In this document: in pieces, positions 10,901 through 19,661 of the stretch
Numbering within the stretch: position 1 is the stretch's first letter
Layout: the number at the start of each line of letters is the position of its first letter
Assembly: GCF_000025485.1 (NCBI RefSeq)
Contig: NC_013852.1
Coordinates: 38,243-102,242 of the forward strand
From: Allochromatium vinosum DSM 180
Lineage (GTDB): Bacteria > Pseudomonadota > Gammaproteobacteria > Chromatiales > Chromatiaceae
DNA: 64,000 bases
Direction: 5' to 3'
Program-made: the position numbers and the translations under genes
The notes under the pieces: generated by a model
Told to the model about the DNA's origin: nothing
The model's input: only the letters and a program-made list of their open reading frames with translations
The model's database searches: none

Positions 10901-13098
10901 AGTATCGCCACAGCCTCATCGAGGGCCGTGACCCGCAGACTGCCGGGAAAGACGCGGGTGTGGTTCTCCTGCCGCTCCAGCAGGCGCGCTTCCTCCAGCC
11001 AGGCGATGGCGATGCGGACCTTGGTGTCGGCCTGCCGGTCGTCGGCCTCGATGCGGTGTGACTCCGGGGTCTCCAGCAGGATTTCGCCCGTGGTGACGAC
11101 CACCTCGCCCTCGCTGCGATCCTTGCGCTCGATGGCCCGGATGGCCTTGAGAATGGCCCGGATGTCGTTCTGGCTCAGACGCGAGCGCTTGAGCAGGTTG
11201 AACTGGATGTCGAGATCGGCATCATCGTAGAGCAGCACGCATTGGGCCGGCTCCTGATCGCGCCCGGCGCGTCCGGCCTCCTGGATGTAGTTTTCCAGCG
11301 ATCCCGGCGTGTCGAGATGGATCACCAGCCGCACATCGGGTTTGTCGACGCCCATGCCGAAGGCGTTGGTCGCGGCGATCACGCGCCGACGGCCGGCGAT
11401 GAAATCCTCCTGCACCGCACGCTTGATGTCGGAATCCAGGCCGCCGTGGAAGTAGGCGCAGTCGATCCCGGCTTGCGTGAGAAATTCAGCGGTTTCCTGA
11501 GCCGTCTTCTGGCGGGCGCAGAAGATGATGGCGCCGCCCTCTTCGCGCAGCGCCTCTTTCAGCCGGCGCAGCACCTCACCAAGCTTGGCTTGGGCCGGAA
11601 CCGCGTGCACCTCATAGACCAGATTGTCCCGGCTCACGCCGCCTTCGAGCCGGTCGAGTTCCAGGCCCAGCCGCTCGCGGAAGTGCGCGGCGATGTCGTC
11701 GACGACATCGGGCTTGGCGGTGGCGGTGAAGCCGAAGACCGGCGAACAGCGATCCTTCTGCGTGGCCTTGATGAACTTGGAGACGTAGAGATAGTCGGGC
11801 CGGAAGTCGTGGCCCCACTTCGACAGACAGTGCGCCTCGTCGAAGATCCAGGCGGCGATCTCGCGGTGGCTGAGCGCCTGAGCGAAGGCGGTGCTACGGA
11901 ATTGCTCGGGGGCGACGAAGATCAGCCCCAGATCGCCCAGCCGCAGCCGGTCGAGCATGGCGCGGCGCTCGATGGGGGTCAGCATCCCATTGAGATAGCC
12001 GGCACAGGTGAGGCCGCGCGCGATCAGGTTATCGACCTGATCCTTCATCAGCGACTGCAACGGCGAGATCACCACCGTCAGCGCGCCGGTGCGCTCGTAG
12101 CGGGCCAGGGCCGGCAGCTGGAAGCACAGCGACTTGCCCCCGCCCGTGGGCAGGATCGCCAGTGTGGGTCGTCCGCCGAAGCCGTTCTCGACGATGGCCC
12201 GTTGCAGCGAGCGTCCGTCAGGCGTCGCGGGCTTGGTGCGAAAGCGGGTGATGCCGGGGAAGTAGAGGGGCAACAGCCGGTCGAGATCATGCTGTTCGCG
12301 GCACCAGGCGCACGCGGGATCGTCACAGGGCCGATCGCGTAAGGCGGCGATGGCCTCACCGGTTTTGGGAAAGGCGTGCCGCACCCAGGACGGCAGGACT
12401 GAGTTTCCGCCCGCCACGCCGAGCCACGCCAGCGTATAGGCCAGCGGCTTGCGCCACGCGGGATCCGGGAGCCAGTCTGTAATAAGCCGGCGATGCGCCG
12501 TGAGACAGACCTGGTCCGCTGTCGCCCGTGTCCAGGCGGTCACAGTTTCCTCCAGCGATGGCGGCGCGCTGTGGCGCACGGCGCGGAAGATCCGGGCCAG
12601 ACCGGCGTTTTCCTCGCCGCCCATGAGCGCGTGCAGACACAGCAGCTCGTCGGGGGATTCAGCCGCCCGCGCCTTCAGCGCCGCATACTCATCGCGGAAG
12701 AGTTGATAGGCCAGTTCCGCATCGCGCACCGGATCATTGCGCGAAGTGGTGCAGAGCCGATAGTCCTTGACCAGCTTGTGATAGGGATTGCGCGGGAAGG
12801 CGATCGGCGAGAGTTCGAGGGTGTCGATCAGCGGCAGGCGATGGAGGGCCAGATCGGGATGGAGCACGGACAGCGCCGGTTGATCGAAGGCGATGATGTT
12901 GTGACCGAGCAGGCCGGTCGCCCCGTCGGTCAGCGCATCGACCTTGGCGACCAGACTCCGATCCTGGCCGGAAAGCTTCAGTCTCGCGCCCGTGTCGGGA
13001 CGGTACAGGCCGATCTCGCGCAGCTTCAGCCGGTCGTGGCGGTCGGTTTCGATATCGAGGCAGAGCAAAGCGGGTTCGGAGGGCGCGGTCGGCTCCAT
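7951..13098 (-). CDS. Exonuclease-RecQ-UvrD fusion helicase
   Basis: 1715 residues from an ATG at 13098 preceded by AAGGAG five bases upstream; longer in-frame starts would run into the neighbouring gene. N-terminus: DEDD-type 3'-5' exonuclease-like segment (C-L-D-I-E-T-D near residue 15, then G-H-N-I-I-A-F-D). Middle: RecQ-family SF2 helicase (T-G-G-G-K-S near 316, D-E-A-H-C near 418, preceded by a Cys-rich C-D-D-P-A-C-A-W-C). C-terminus: UvrD-type SF1 helicase (A-G-P-G-S-G-K-T near 1103, D-E-Y-Q-D near 1224). Two motors and a nuclease in one chain suggest DNA repair or anti-invader processing. It is convergent with the restriction operon. Confidence 0.9.
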   Translation of the reverse strand: MEPTAPSEPALLCLDIETDRHDRLKLREIGLYRPDTGARLKLSGQDRSLVAKVDALTDGATGLLGHNIIAFDQPALSVLHPDLALHRLPLIDTLELSPIAFPRNPYHKLVKDYRLCTTSRNDPVRDAELAYQLFRDEYAALKARAAESPDELLCLHALMGGEENAGLARIFRAVRHSAPPSLEETVTAWTRATADQVCLTAHRRLITDWLPDPAWRKPLAYTLAWLGVAGGNSVLPSWVRHAFPKTGEAIAALRDRPCDDPACAWCREQHDLDRLLPLYFPGITRFRTKPATPDGRSLQRAIVENGFGGRPTLAILPTGGGKSLCFQLPALARYERTGALTVVISPLQSLMKDQVDNLIARGLTCAGYLNGMLTPIERRAMLDRLRLGDLGLIFVAPEQFRSTAFAQALSHREIAAWIFDEAHCLSKWGHDFRPDYLYVSKFIKATQKDRCSPVFGFTATAKPDVVDDIAAHFRERLGLELDRLEGGVSRDNLVYEVHAVPAQAKLGEVLRRLKEALREEGGAIIFCARQKTAQETAEFLTQAGIDCAYFHGGLDSDIKRAVQEDFIAGRRRVIAATNAFGMGVDKPDVRLVIHLDTPGSLENYIQEAGRAGRDQEPAQCVLLYDDADLDIQFNLLKRSRLSQNDIRAILKAIRAIERKDRSEGEVVVTTGEILLETPESHRIEADDRQADTKVRIAIAWLEEARLLERQENHTRVFPGSLRVTALDEAVAILRKRLGPQTEIAPYEAILRELIEAGDDESRSTDDLMLATGLDSRRLRAMLRELDQWGLLANETEIGVTLYRDPATRDRLDELTRLETALIAQLREAAPDADQDEGWQILNVRRLCDTLRRETHTDLDPQRLTRLLKSFAEAFGDGDGDGQRAFLKLRPAGADNRYIKLLRPWSSIELISERRRRFAQALVEYVYRVRQGNNLQVVFKQRDLEDSLKGDLTLQDLEIKDWDRALSSALLYLDANEVLKLSRGKALFRSAMNITLNSEARRRQFSKGDYAELDLHYRDKIVQVHVMGEYARLGAVKVQAAMQFIADYFRLERGEFIRRHFAGRKEILEIATSEAAHRRILVDLRNPAQQAIVAAPPEGSLLVLAGPGSGKTRVIVHRVAWLLRQGMAHPQDIMVLAYNRSAVSEIRHRLWALVGPEAVGVSVQTVHGLAMRLTGTSYAVALERGEKIDFTTVLRQATARLKQAEREDVSESTERDRLLAGLRFLLIDEYQDINGEHYDLISAVAGRALDSEEDRLSLMAVGDDDQNIYAFGGADMRFIRQFETDYQARRHQLIENYRSTRHIIACSNRVIAPARDRMKTDEAIRIDHARRERPAGGDLEERDPVTGGRVQVLDVSADPRLEAQIALAELQRLYAVEDTTPEGRWGRFAVIARQWKDLEPLAALCRRRGVPVRLLRDDHQPDLHRTREGHGLLDLLRGEQRRTAKRRVLVRARTLSRWFRRRYGLPVDGLIEHPFRAALAQFIAETESAAPEGRRVVEDLIEALYEFGSGGRTMAESRANGPMVLMTAHRAKGLEFDHVLILDGGGWSSGDDERRLYYVAMTRARRSLTLCERLDGRHPFVRATEGLALRTRPTVPELEPGLDHRIWVADPSMVYLDWPGRFAPNAPIHRALAALEVGDPLELRPMNRRDGQPGWELGDRHGVVVARMAAKFQPPVGEIVTVRVAAVLVRTAKGDEGLRCERWELVLAEIEYRDTN

Positions 13099-13219
13099 CC
13101 AGTCTCCTTGAGCAACGGGCAGGGTCCAGGCGATTTGTCTCAGGAATATTACAGGACGTGGCGTTGATGCGGCGATCGGGAGTACGATCCGCCGGACATC
13201 GCCCGCATCGAGGACTGCC

Positions 13220-13699
13220 ATGAGCCAACTGTCATCCTGGTGTTCGAGACACGTCCGCGCGTGCCTGCTCTTCAGCCTGCTCGGCGGCCTGATCGCCGCT
13301 CCCGTGGCGGCTGACCAATCCACCATTCCCGGCGTCGAAGTCCAGCGGCTCGCGCGCTCCAGCCAAAGCTGGAACGGGCATCCGCTCCCGGCCTATCGAC
13401 CAGAGCAACCCGAGATCACCCTTCTGCGCTTTCGCATCGCGCCGGGCGCCCGGCTGCCGCTGCATCAGCATCCGGTCATCAACGCAGGCGTGCTGCTCTC
13501 GGGTGAGCTGACCGTCGAGTCCAAGGCCGGCGAGATCCTGCACCTGAAAGCCGGCGAGGCGCTGATCGAACTGGTCGGGGAGCTGCACTTCGGCTACAAC
13601 GCGGGCACCGAGCCGGTCGATCTGATCGTGTTCTATGCGGGTAACGTCGAGCAGCCGATCATGGAACTGGCCGATGGAGCGGCTGGCCATCAACACTGA
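13220..13699 (+). CDS. Secreted cupin-domain protein
   Basis: 159 residues with an N-terminal signal peptide (hydrophobic L-L-F-S-L-L-G-G-L-I near 15-25, likely cleavage after A-V-A-A). The rest is a single small beta-barrel cupin: P-L-H-Q-H near 85 supplies metal-binding histidines, followed by G-x-L-x-V-E and a late H in E-L-H-F-G-Y. Cupins bind metals or small ligands; no specific activity can be read. Probably periplasmic. It is divergent from the helicase gene across about 120 bp. Confidence 0.85.
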   Translation: MSQLSSWCSRHVRACLLFSLLGGLIAAPVAADQSTIPGVEVQRLARSSQSWNGHPLPAYRPEQPEITLLRFRIAPGARLPLHQHPVINAGVLLSGELTVESKAGEILHLKAGEALIELVGELHFGYNAGTEPVDLIVFYAGNVEQPIMELADGAAGHQH

Positions 13700-13850
13700 G
13701 GATTCAGCCGGTCGCGCGCCTGATGGATCGTGACCGGGTTCTCGGACGCCATCGCGGCTTCGTGTGTATCCTTCCATCCGGCTCCCGCACCCCTCATCGG
13801 ACGTCGTCCGGGCGCGGTTCTTACGCATGATCCGCTTGGAGGCTCCAGAC

Positions 13851-14897
13851 ATGCTCTCGATGCACCGCCACCCCATCGCTCGGCTCCTGCCGGGGTTGAT
13901 TCTGGCCTTGACCGCGTTCGCGGCCACGGCCCAGCTCGATCCACCAACCTATCAGGGCGGACGTGGACAATGGCAGTGGGAGGGGAACGTCGCCAAGACC
14001 TTCTTCGACAATGGGCTGGCCATTGCGATTGCTTTTCTGCCCGATGACGACTGCGATACCGCCTACTTCGGTCTTATCGGCAACGATCAGGTCAAGTCGA
14101 TGACCTTCACCATCGACCAGAGCCAATACAACACGCTCGACGTCGAAGCCATCGATGCCGGTGACGGCACGCCGCTGATCGGTTTCCCGCTCTCGGACCA
14201 GGCGCTCTACGACCTCAAGCGCGGCCAGATCCTGCGCGTGCGCACCGACCAGGGCAATCTGAACGTGGGACTCACGGGCACGGCCCTGGCGTTCAACAAC
14301 GCCTACGGCAACTGTCGGCTCATGCTCCAGGAGACCACACTGCAACCGAGCCGCAGCCGTCCCAACGCCGAGCAGGCATTGGCCCCCACCAAGCCGTCGG
14401 CGCCCGACAAGCTCTCGCGCATCGACCTGGAGAACGGGACGGTGATCGTCATGTTCGCGGGCGAGTTCGAGGCTGGGGATGGGCAACGGATCATCGCGGC
14501 ACTGGAGGAAACCGGCGCGTCGGCACTCGGACTCAACAGCGTCGGCGGGCTGGTCTCGGAAGCGCAGATGGTCGGCTACTATCTGCGCAGCCACAACCTC
14601 GTTACGATCGCGGGCGAGATGTGCGCCAGTGCCTGCACCTTTGCGCTGGCCGGCGGCGTGGATCGGCTGGCTATCGATGGAGCACGCATCGGCCTGCATC
14701 AGTCCTATACGCCCGGTGGTGGCGGCAGCCTGGAGGATGGTCAGCGTCTGGTCGGCAACTACATCCGCTACTTCCAGAGCATGGGGGTGGATGCCGAGGT
14801 CGTGGCGTTGGCGGCGACCATGCCCAGCGATGGTATCCGCTGGATCGATCCCGGTCGGGCGATGGAATTGAAGCTCATCGGGGCGGTTTTGCCCTGA
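13851..14897 (+). CDS. Periplasmic protein with ClpP/SppA-like C-terminal domain
   Basis: About 348 residues. The ATG at 13851 has GGAGG eight bases upstream and begins a clear signal peptide ending A-T-A-Q. The first half resembles an invasion-associated-like beta domain (x-K-S-M-T-F-T-I-D). The second half follows the COG3904-type ClpP/SppA layout: A-L-G-L-N-S-V-G-G near residue 228, then C-A-S-A-C-T-F-A-L-A with a nucleophile-like Ser, then G-L-H-Q-S-Y. It may be a periplasmic serine peptidase-like protein; activity is not proven. Confidence 0.8.
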   Translation: MLSMHRHPIARLLPGLILALTAFAATAQLDPPTYQGGRGQWQWEGNVAKTFFDNGLAIAIAFLPDDDCDTAYFGLIGNDQVKSMTFTIDQSQYNTLDVEAIDAGDGTPLIGFPLSDQALYDLKRGQILRVRTDQGNLNVGLTGTALAFNNAYGNCRLMLQETTLQPSRSRPNAEQALAPTKPSAPDKLSRIDLENGTVIVMFAGEFEAGDGQRIIAALEETGASALGLNSVGGLVSEAQMVGYYLRSHNLVTIAGEMCASACTFALAGGVDRLAIDGARIGLHQSYTPGGGGSLEDGQRLVGNYIRYFQSMGVDAEVVALAATMPSDGIRWIDPGRAMELKLIGAVLP

Positions 14898-14920
14898 CAC
14901 CACATCGGAGACCTTATCCC

Positions 14921-15316
14921 ATGCGTAGACTGGCCCTGTCCGCCGTCCTGCTCAGCACCTGCATGATCTCGCATGCCAACAACGAGCTTTATACGACACG
15001 TTACTCAAGCTGCATGGACCAAGCGGGCGGCGTGACCGTTGAGATGCTGGACTGCATTGGCGAAGAACTGAACACGCAGGACGCGCGGCTCAACGGCGCG
15101 TATCAGAAGCTGAGGGCTCAGCTGTCGGCTGAACGCCGGAAAGCGCTTCAGTCGGCGCAGCGGTTGTGGATTCAGTATCGGGATGCGAACTGCGACTTCT
15201 ACCTCGACCCCGAAGGTGGGACGCTCCATCGTGTGATGGCCGCCGACTGCGTGTTGCGGGAAACGGCCGAACGCGCGAAGGAGTTGGAAGGTCTGGCCGA
15301 AGTCTACGGTCACTGA
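14921..15316 (+). CDS. LprI-family (DUF1311) secreted protein
   Basis: 131 residues with a signal peptide (cut near S-H-A). The mature part shows the DUF1311/LprI pattern: four cysteines, x-L-N-x-x-Y-x-x-L, then A-Q-R-x-W-I-x-Y-R-D-x-x-C and G-G-T. Members include lysozyme inhibitors of the periplasm; inhibition here is inferred from the family. It follows the ClpP-like gene by 23 bp and probably shares its transcript. Confidence 0.85.
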   Translation: MRRLALSAVLLSTCMISHANNELYTTRYSSCMDQAGGVTVEMLDCIGEELNTQDARLNGAYQKLRAQLSAERRKALQSAQRLWIQYRDANCDFYLDPEGGTLHRVMAADCVLRETAERAKELEGLAEVYGH

Positions 15317-15464
15317 GTGACGTGCATTTCAGCGGTCGCCGCCAACCGCTCCATCTGCCGCGCAAGCGCAATATCGCGCTCGGCGGCGCTGGGGCGTGGT
15401 GGCGACCGTGCTGCTGCTGGTCGCTATCGAATTCATGGCGGCCAGGCCAGTTTGAATCGCCCGC

Positions 15465-16145
15465 TCAAACCTGAGCGTAGATCGCCTGCGGTTGCTGCGC
15501 ATACGCCGCCCAATAGCAATCGCCATAGGAATAGTGCCACCATTCCGAGGGCATGGGCGCAAAGCCGGCCTGGAGCATCGCCAGCAGGAGCAATCGGCGC
15601 TGTGCCTGGGCGAGCGGCGGAATCTGTTCGGACAGTAGGTGTGAGCGTTCCTCAAGCGCATTGACGCCCGATCCCATGTCGACGAGTTCCTGGTTCTGCA
15701 TCAACGCCAGATCCACCGCGCCGCCGGTCAGGTGCGGCGGGATGGAGCGGTGCGGATCGGCAATGAACTGTGTGATCAGGCGATAGCGTTCGGCCGCATC
15801 CAGATCGGGGTAATCGGCTTCGCACTGCCGGGAAATGTCCTCGAACAGCTGCTGTTGCACGGCTTTCGGGCGCAGGGTTTCCAGGATGAACAGCTGATAG
15901 CCCAACAGGTGCAAGGCTTCGGCGGCCTGGAGCAACCGGAGGGCCGCACCGGCACGCATCCGGAAATCGGTCATCTGGGGCGCAAAGACCAGTCGCCGAT
16001 TGGTATCGACTTCGCGCAGATCGACCAGCTGCTCACCGCCTTCGACGGTCGGGATCATGTTGGCGGCAGGTTCATCCAGGTAGGTGCGTAACCGGTCGAA
16101 GGGCGACAGGGCCAGATAGTCATCGAGTGCGTAGGCTGTTTGCAT
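15465..16145 (-). CDS. D-alanyl-D-alanine dipeptidase (VanX/DdpX-like, peptidase M15)
   Basis: 226 residues. Zinc ligands and catalytic residues of the VanX group are visible: H-L-T-G-G-A-V-D-L near 140 (the SxHxxGxAxD region; the Ser position reads P-H) and P-S-E-W-W-H-Y near 200, with an upstream R-P in E-T-L-R-P. It hydrolyses D-Ala-D-Ala, used in cell-wall recycling or glycopeptide tolerance. No signal peptide, so cytoplasmic. It stands alone, convergent with the LprI-like gene. Confidence 0.88.
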   Translation of the reverse strand: MQTAYALDDYLALSPFDRLRTYLDEPAANMIPTVEGGEQLVDLREVDTNRRLVFAPQMTDFRMRAGAALRLLQAAEALHLLGYQLFILETLRPKAVQQQLFEDISRQCEADYPDLDAAERYRLITQFIADPHRSIPPHLTGGAVDLALMQNQELVDMGSGVNALEERSHLLSEQIPPLAQAQRRLLLLAMLQAGFAPMPSEWWHYSYGDCYWAAYAQQPQAIYAQV

Positions 16146-16189
16146 CGTTCGGATTTCCTGTGTGAACGGCGTTGTCGCCTGTCCGGCCT

Positions 16190-16438
16190 TCAGGCCACTG
16201 TCTCCCGATAGCCATGCTGCCGGCGTCGCTTTCCAATCGCCGCGATCTGCTTCAGTCCGGCCTCATGCGACTCGACCCATACGATGCGCTGTCCGCCCAG
16301 CTGCGAACCGATCCCTCCCCAGCACTGGAGCAACGTCCAGTCACCGAACAGGTCGCGGACCAGGACCACGCTGTAGTAACGCTGCTTCTCGGGGTGAATC
16401 CAACGGCATGGAGACGGCGCGCGATCAGAGCGGGACAT
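16190..16438 (-). CDS. Stand-alone WGR-domain protein
   Basis: 82 residues from ATG at 16438. The core Y-Y-S-V-V-L-x-R-D-L-F-G-D-W-x-L followed by W-G-G-I-G-S matches the WGR domain, a small nucleic-acid-associated module found in PARPs and bacterial molybdate-type regulators. Single-domain WGR proteins of this length are common in bacteria; a nucleic-acid-binding role is inferred. The ribosome site is weak (GAGCC). Confidence 0.75.
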   Translation of the reverse strand: MSRSDRAPSPCRWIHPEKQRYYSVVLVRDLFGDWTLLQCWGGIGSQLGGQRIVWVESHEAGLKQIAAIGKRRRQHGYRETVA

Positions 16439-16528
16439 GACCGGCCGGCTCGGTACCGTCTCTGCGTTCGGGCGGCTCCGCTTAGATTCCTTGGGCAATG
16501 ATTGGGCATTCGACGCGACGGGTGGCAC

Positions 16529-17107
16529 TCAGGGTTGCTCCAGGGTCAGATGGCGAACGTGCACGGCGCCCGCGCCGCCGAACTGGAGAGCCAGACGGCC
16601 GGTGCGGGGCGCTTCGGTCATCCAGTCGGCGGTCAGGGTGTCGTTGATCCAGACCCGCATCCGCTTCTCCTCGATCAGGATCTCCAGCCGGTTCCAGCGC
16701 CCGAGCGTGTCGACATGGTTCAACGGAGGACTGATCCCGACCAGCGCCCCGGTGCGCCATTCCTGTTTCGGATGCCGATCCCACAGATTGATCTCATAGC
16801 AGGCCGTCGGTGAGATCGCTTCGCCCGGCGTGCAGCCGACAAAGACACCGCTGTTGGTCTCGGGCTCGATCCAAACCTCCAGGCGCAAACGCAGTGAACC
16901 ATAGAGCTCACGCGAAACCAAGTATCCAGGATCGGTAGTCGAACCCCTCGCGATCAGTTCATCGGCGGACTGCTCCCAAACCATCGGGCCTTCCGTGTCC
17001 CACACAGGCGGCTCCAATGGCGCTCCCGCGCCGCAGGTCGAATTGGACATCAGCCATAAACCGATGCAACCGGCCCTGATAGCCGCCATGCTGAAAGGAT
17101 GGCTCAT
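16529..17107 (-). CDS. Exported DUF1080 (sugar hydrolase/LamG-like) protein
   Basis: 192 residues with an N-terminal hydrophobic leader. The body has the DUF1080 (3-keto-disaccharide hydrolase-type) pattern: E-x-N-S-G-V-F-V-G-C, then C-Y-E-I-N-L-W-D, then R-T-G-A and G-R-W-N-R-L-E-I. Such proteins are beta-sandwich carbohydrate-acting or binding domains. Its ATG overlaps the stop of the upstream recombinase (ATGA), so the two are translated together despite unrelated functions. Confidence 0.8.
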   Translation of the reverse strand: MSHPFSMAAIRAGCIGLWLMSNSTCGAGAPLEPPVWDTEGPMVWEQSADELIARGSTTDPGYLVSRELYGSLRLRLEVWIEPETNSGVFVGCTPGEAISPTACYEINLWDRHPKQEWRTGALVGISPPLNHVDTLGRWNRLEILIEEKRMRVWINDTLTADWMTEAPRTGRLALQFGGAGAVHVRHLTLEQP

Positions 17108-18030
17108 AATTTGGCGACCACGGACGCCATACGATCGTCGCTGACATGGGTATACATCTGCGTGGTCGCCAGATTGGCATGCCCCAGCAAGGCTTGGATG
17201 TCGATCAACTCGGCCCCCGATTCCAGTAAGCGGGTGGCATAAGTATGGCGTAGTTTGTGCGGCGTGATCTTTTTATCGAGACCAGCCTTCTTGATGATCT
17301 TGCTCAAATAGTCGCGAACCGTGCGCGGCTTTGGTGGATCGCCACCTGATTCTTTGGCGAAGATGAATTCATCACTCGGCAGATCGGAGATCCAGGCGGC
17401 GAGTTCTTCACCAAAAGCGACAGGCAATGGTACCATTCGTTCCTTATTACCCTTGCCGATCACGCGCACCGAGCGTGCGATCTGACCCGTCACACGTACA
17501 TCCCGGACTCTTAAAGCGAGTGCTTCGCTAATACGTAACCCTGAATTTTGAAGTAGATCGAACAGCACCTGATAGCGCTGGCGAATAAGCATGATCGTCT
17601 CGGGCGTGTTGCCGAAAATGTTCTCGGGCAGATCGCTGATGTCCCGAAGCGCTTCTTTGAGCCGATCCTGTTCATCCCGTTCCAGCCAAATTGGAATACG
17701 TTGAGGCGTCTTCGGCTTCTCGGCCAAATAGACCGGATCAGTCTCGACAAGCTTACTCTTGAGCGCCCACTTATAAAATGTCGAGAGCGCGCTGACCCGG
17801 CGCGAAATGATATGAGGCTTGACCTTGCGCTCTCGCGTCTGGACGTTGATCCATTGCTCGACCTCGATATGCGAACATTCCCGCCAGTCGTGCTCGGATT
17901 CATCCAGCCAACGGCCCCATATCCCCAGATCGGAGTGATAGCCGTAGCAGGTACTCTCGGCGCATCCGCGTGTGTAGCGCAAGTGGCTCATGAAATCCTT
18001 GCGTACATCCCAGAACGTCTTGTCGATCAT
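17104..18030 (-). CDS. Tyrosine recombinase/integrase (XerC/D-like)
   Basis: 308 residues: SAM-like core-binding domain (about 5-95), then the catalytic domain with G-L-R-I-S-E-A-L (Arg), G-K-G-N-K-E-R (Lys), H-K-L-R-H-T-Y (His-x-x-Arg), L-L-G-H and the nucleophile in Q-M-Y-T-H-V. All catalytic residues are present. It may resolve replicon multimers or integrate elements. Its promoter region contains the partition-type TGACTT/AAGTCA repeats (18051-18183), so its expression may be tied to the partition proteins. Confidence 0.93.
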   Translation of the reverse strand: MIDKTFWDVRKDFMSHLRYTRGCAESTCYGYHSDLGIWGRWLDESEHDWRECSHIEVEQWINVQTRERKVKPHIISRRVSALSTFYKWALKSKLVETDPVYLAEKPKTPQRIPIWLERDEQDRLKEALRDISDLPENIFGNTPETIMLIRQRYQVLFDLLQNSGLRISEALALRVRDVRVTGQIARSVRVIGKGNKERMVPLPVAFGEELAAWISDLPSDEFIFAKESGGDPPKPRTVRDYLSKIIKKAGLDKKITPHKLRHTYATRLLESGAELIDIQALLGHANLATTQMYTHVSDDRMASVVAKL

Positions 18031-18050
18031 AAGGGTTCCCCGGTCGAAAA

Positions 18051-18183
18051 GTGACTGAAGTCAAGTCAATGTGACTGATTCTGACGACCTCCCAAGCCTA
18101 GCCGTTAATCGTCCGGATTGCGCGTCTGGATGTGAGGCGAGCGTGACTTCAGTTGACTTCAGTCAAGTCGACTTGACTTCAGT
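18051..18183. promoter_or_regulatory. TGACTT/AAGTCA repeat clusters upstream of the recombinase
   Basis: Two clusters, 18051-18080 and 18142-18183. The second has direct GACTTCAG copies facing AAGTC copies, arranged with roughly 8-10 bp steps. This is typical of arrays bound by small RHH partition proteins, which are encoded just downstream. They probably also repress the recombinase promoter. Confidence 0.7.
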
Positions 18184-18540
18184 GTCCGAGTGGTTGATCA
18201 GGATTCATCGCCCCGGTTTCCAGGGGCAAATCCATCGACAGATCGGAAACGCCGATTCTCTCTCCATCGGCCCTTTGGCCTCTTGTTACAAAAAGGAGAC
18301 GAATTTGGAGGCTGGCTCGATCACCTGAAATTGATATTTGTGTTGATCCGATTTGAAAGAGGTTTTCGGCTATGTGACGGCATTCGCAAAAAATAGGCTA
18401 TATCATCGGGGGGCGTCTGGGGAGCGTGTTTCGGACTTTCGTCCAACCTTTCCTGAAACAAGTCGAGTGACGTTGATGGGCGAGGTTCGCGCGCCGTCCT
18501 GGACGTCGTAGACGATGGCTAAAAAAGCCCATAAAGTGTA

Positions 18541-18612
18541 TGTTTCAAGTTGACTTAAAATAACTTAATTTAAGTTGCTGCGACTTAAAATGACTTAACT
18601 TAAGTCATTATG
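18541..18612. promoter_or_regulatory. AT-rich TGACTT/ACTTAA repeat cluster (centromere-like)
   Basis: Dense array of GACTTAA, AACTTAA and TTAAGT(C) half-sites in both orientations over about 70 bp. Same hexamer family as clusters at 18142, 19584 and 62374. Likely binding region for the RHH proteins at 18934 and 20300. Confidence 0.7.
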
Positions 18613-18933
18613 GCTGCGCGAGAATAGCGATTTAGCGCTTGGATTTGGACGATGCATCTGGGTTCAACTCGGGCACGAACGGAGCGGCCGGCAGCGTCAG
18701 ACCTTGCCTCTGCCTTGGTCAGCATCACAAATTGAGTTTGAGAGCAGTCGCACGGTTGTGACCAAAGCGTTATCCTGTGGCGCTGACTCAGCGCTATTCA
18801 CAGGCTGACGTCATCGGCTGGTCTCAAGCAGCGGTATGGAATGCGATGTCGGATCAGCATGATTGCTGCGAAGCGTCTAAACTCGGAGTTCTCTATCGGC
18901 CATGTTGGCTTTCGACCTCGATGGGAGCGCATG

Positions 18934-19257
18934 ATGGAAACACAAGTCAACCCAACACAGCCTACCACGGAACGCATGACTTCCGGCGAAAACCTTGCCA
19001 TCGATCCGGAGAAACTGCGCGCTTTTACCGCTGGAGCCAAATATCGTACCAGTAATGACAGAATGCCATGGTCGCGATTCGATCAGGACGATGTTGCGAG
19101 ATACAATGTCTCGCTGCGATTGAACGACTATTATTTGTCGATGCTGCGCTACATATCCAAACAGCACGGCGTCAGTCAGCAAAAATTCATGGCCAATGTC
19201 ATACTGCCGGCACTCGAAAACGAATGGGACAATCTCAAGGGCGGCGGCTTATCCTGA
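18934..19257 (+). CDS. RHH partition-type DNA-binding protein, paralogue 1
   Basis: 107 residues (ATG at 18934, or 18931; GGGAG lies just upstream and favours the second). It is clearly related to the protein at 20300-20614: both share F-T-A-G-A-K, P-W-x-x-F-D, Y-N-V-S-x-R-L-N-D-Y, M-L-R-Y and V-S-Q-Q-K. The strand Y-N-V-S-L-R-L-N-D and following helices fit a ribbon-helix-helix DNA-binding fold. The likely role is binding the AAGTCA repeats on both sides of it. It has no partner ParA directly downstream; the distance is 400 bp. Confidence 0.8.
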   Translation: METQVNPTQPTTERMTSGENLAIDPEKLRAFTAGAKYRTSNDRMPWSRFDQDDVARYNVSLRLNDYYLSMLRYISKQHGVSQQKFMANVILPALENEWDNLKGGGLS

Positions 19258-19661
19258 ATGTCAGGATGAGCGGTTTTCCTGTTTACTGAATCGATGATGT
19301 CAGGGTAGCCCTGTGGCTGACAGGGGCGATGCGTCAGCCCGATTGATTTGGACGCCCACCCGCCCCCTGATAGCCACGGACCTCGATGCTGCATCCGAAG
19401 CCGCGTGACGGCTCGCCCTGGTACATCGTCGCCATCAGCCTGTTCCCCCTGAGCCCTACGCGCGGCGCTGAAGCCGGATCGCCACCGCCTGGTCGACCCT
19501 ATCCGCTAGGGGTCATGAGTCCCGTTTTTCGCGCGTGCTCGCCAACGCGCGCTCCCTATCCCACTGATCTGAAATCAGATAGAATGACTTGCATCAAGTC
19601 AAGTCAACTTGACTTAAAGTAAGTCAAGTTGACTTGCCGTTTATAACCAACGGAAAAATAT
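19258..19661. other. Intergenic region in front of parA
   Basis: About 400 bp without a supported gene. It contains a short GC hairpin-rich stretch (19300-19380) sharing the string CAGCCCGATTGATT with the hairpin tract at 22615, and ends with a partition-type repeat cluster directly upstream of parA. Confidence 0.6.
19584..19637. promoter_or_regulatory. Centromere/operator repeats of the parA operon
   Basis: Six or more AAGTCA/TGACTT half-sites in a 54-bp tract ending 25 bp before the parA start. In type Ib partition systems the small RHH protein binds such repeats both to repress the par promoter and to assemble the segregation complex; here this is inferred from position. Confidence 0.78.

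Larger units (their letters stand above)
18031..18930. other. Non-coding segment with partition-type repeat clusters
   Basis: No convincing gene in about 900 bp. It holds three groups of TGACTT/AAGTCA half-sites (18051-18080, 18142-18183, 18541-18610) between the recombinase and the first RHH gene. The remaining sequence is of ordinary composition; short frames here lack ribosome sites and family resemblance. Confidence 0.7.
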
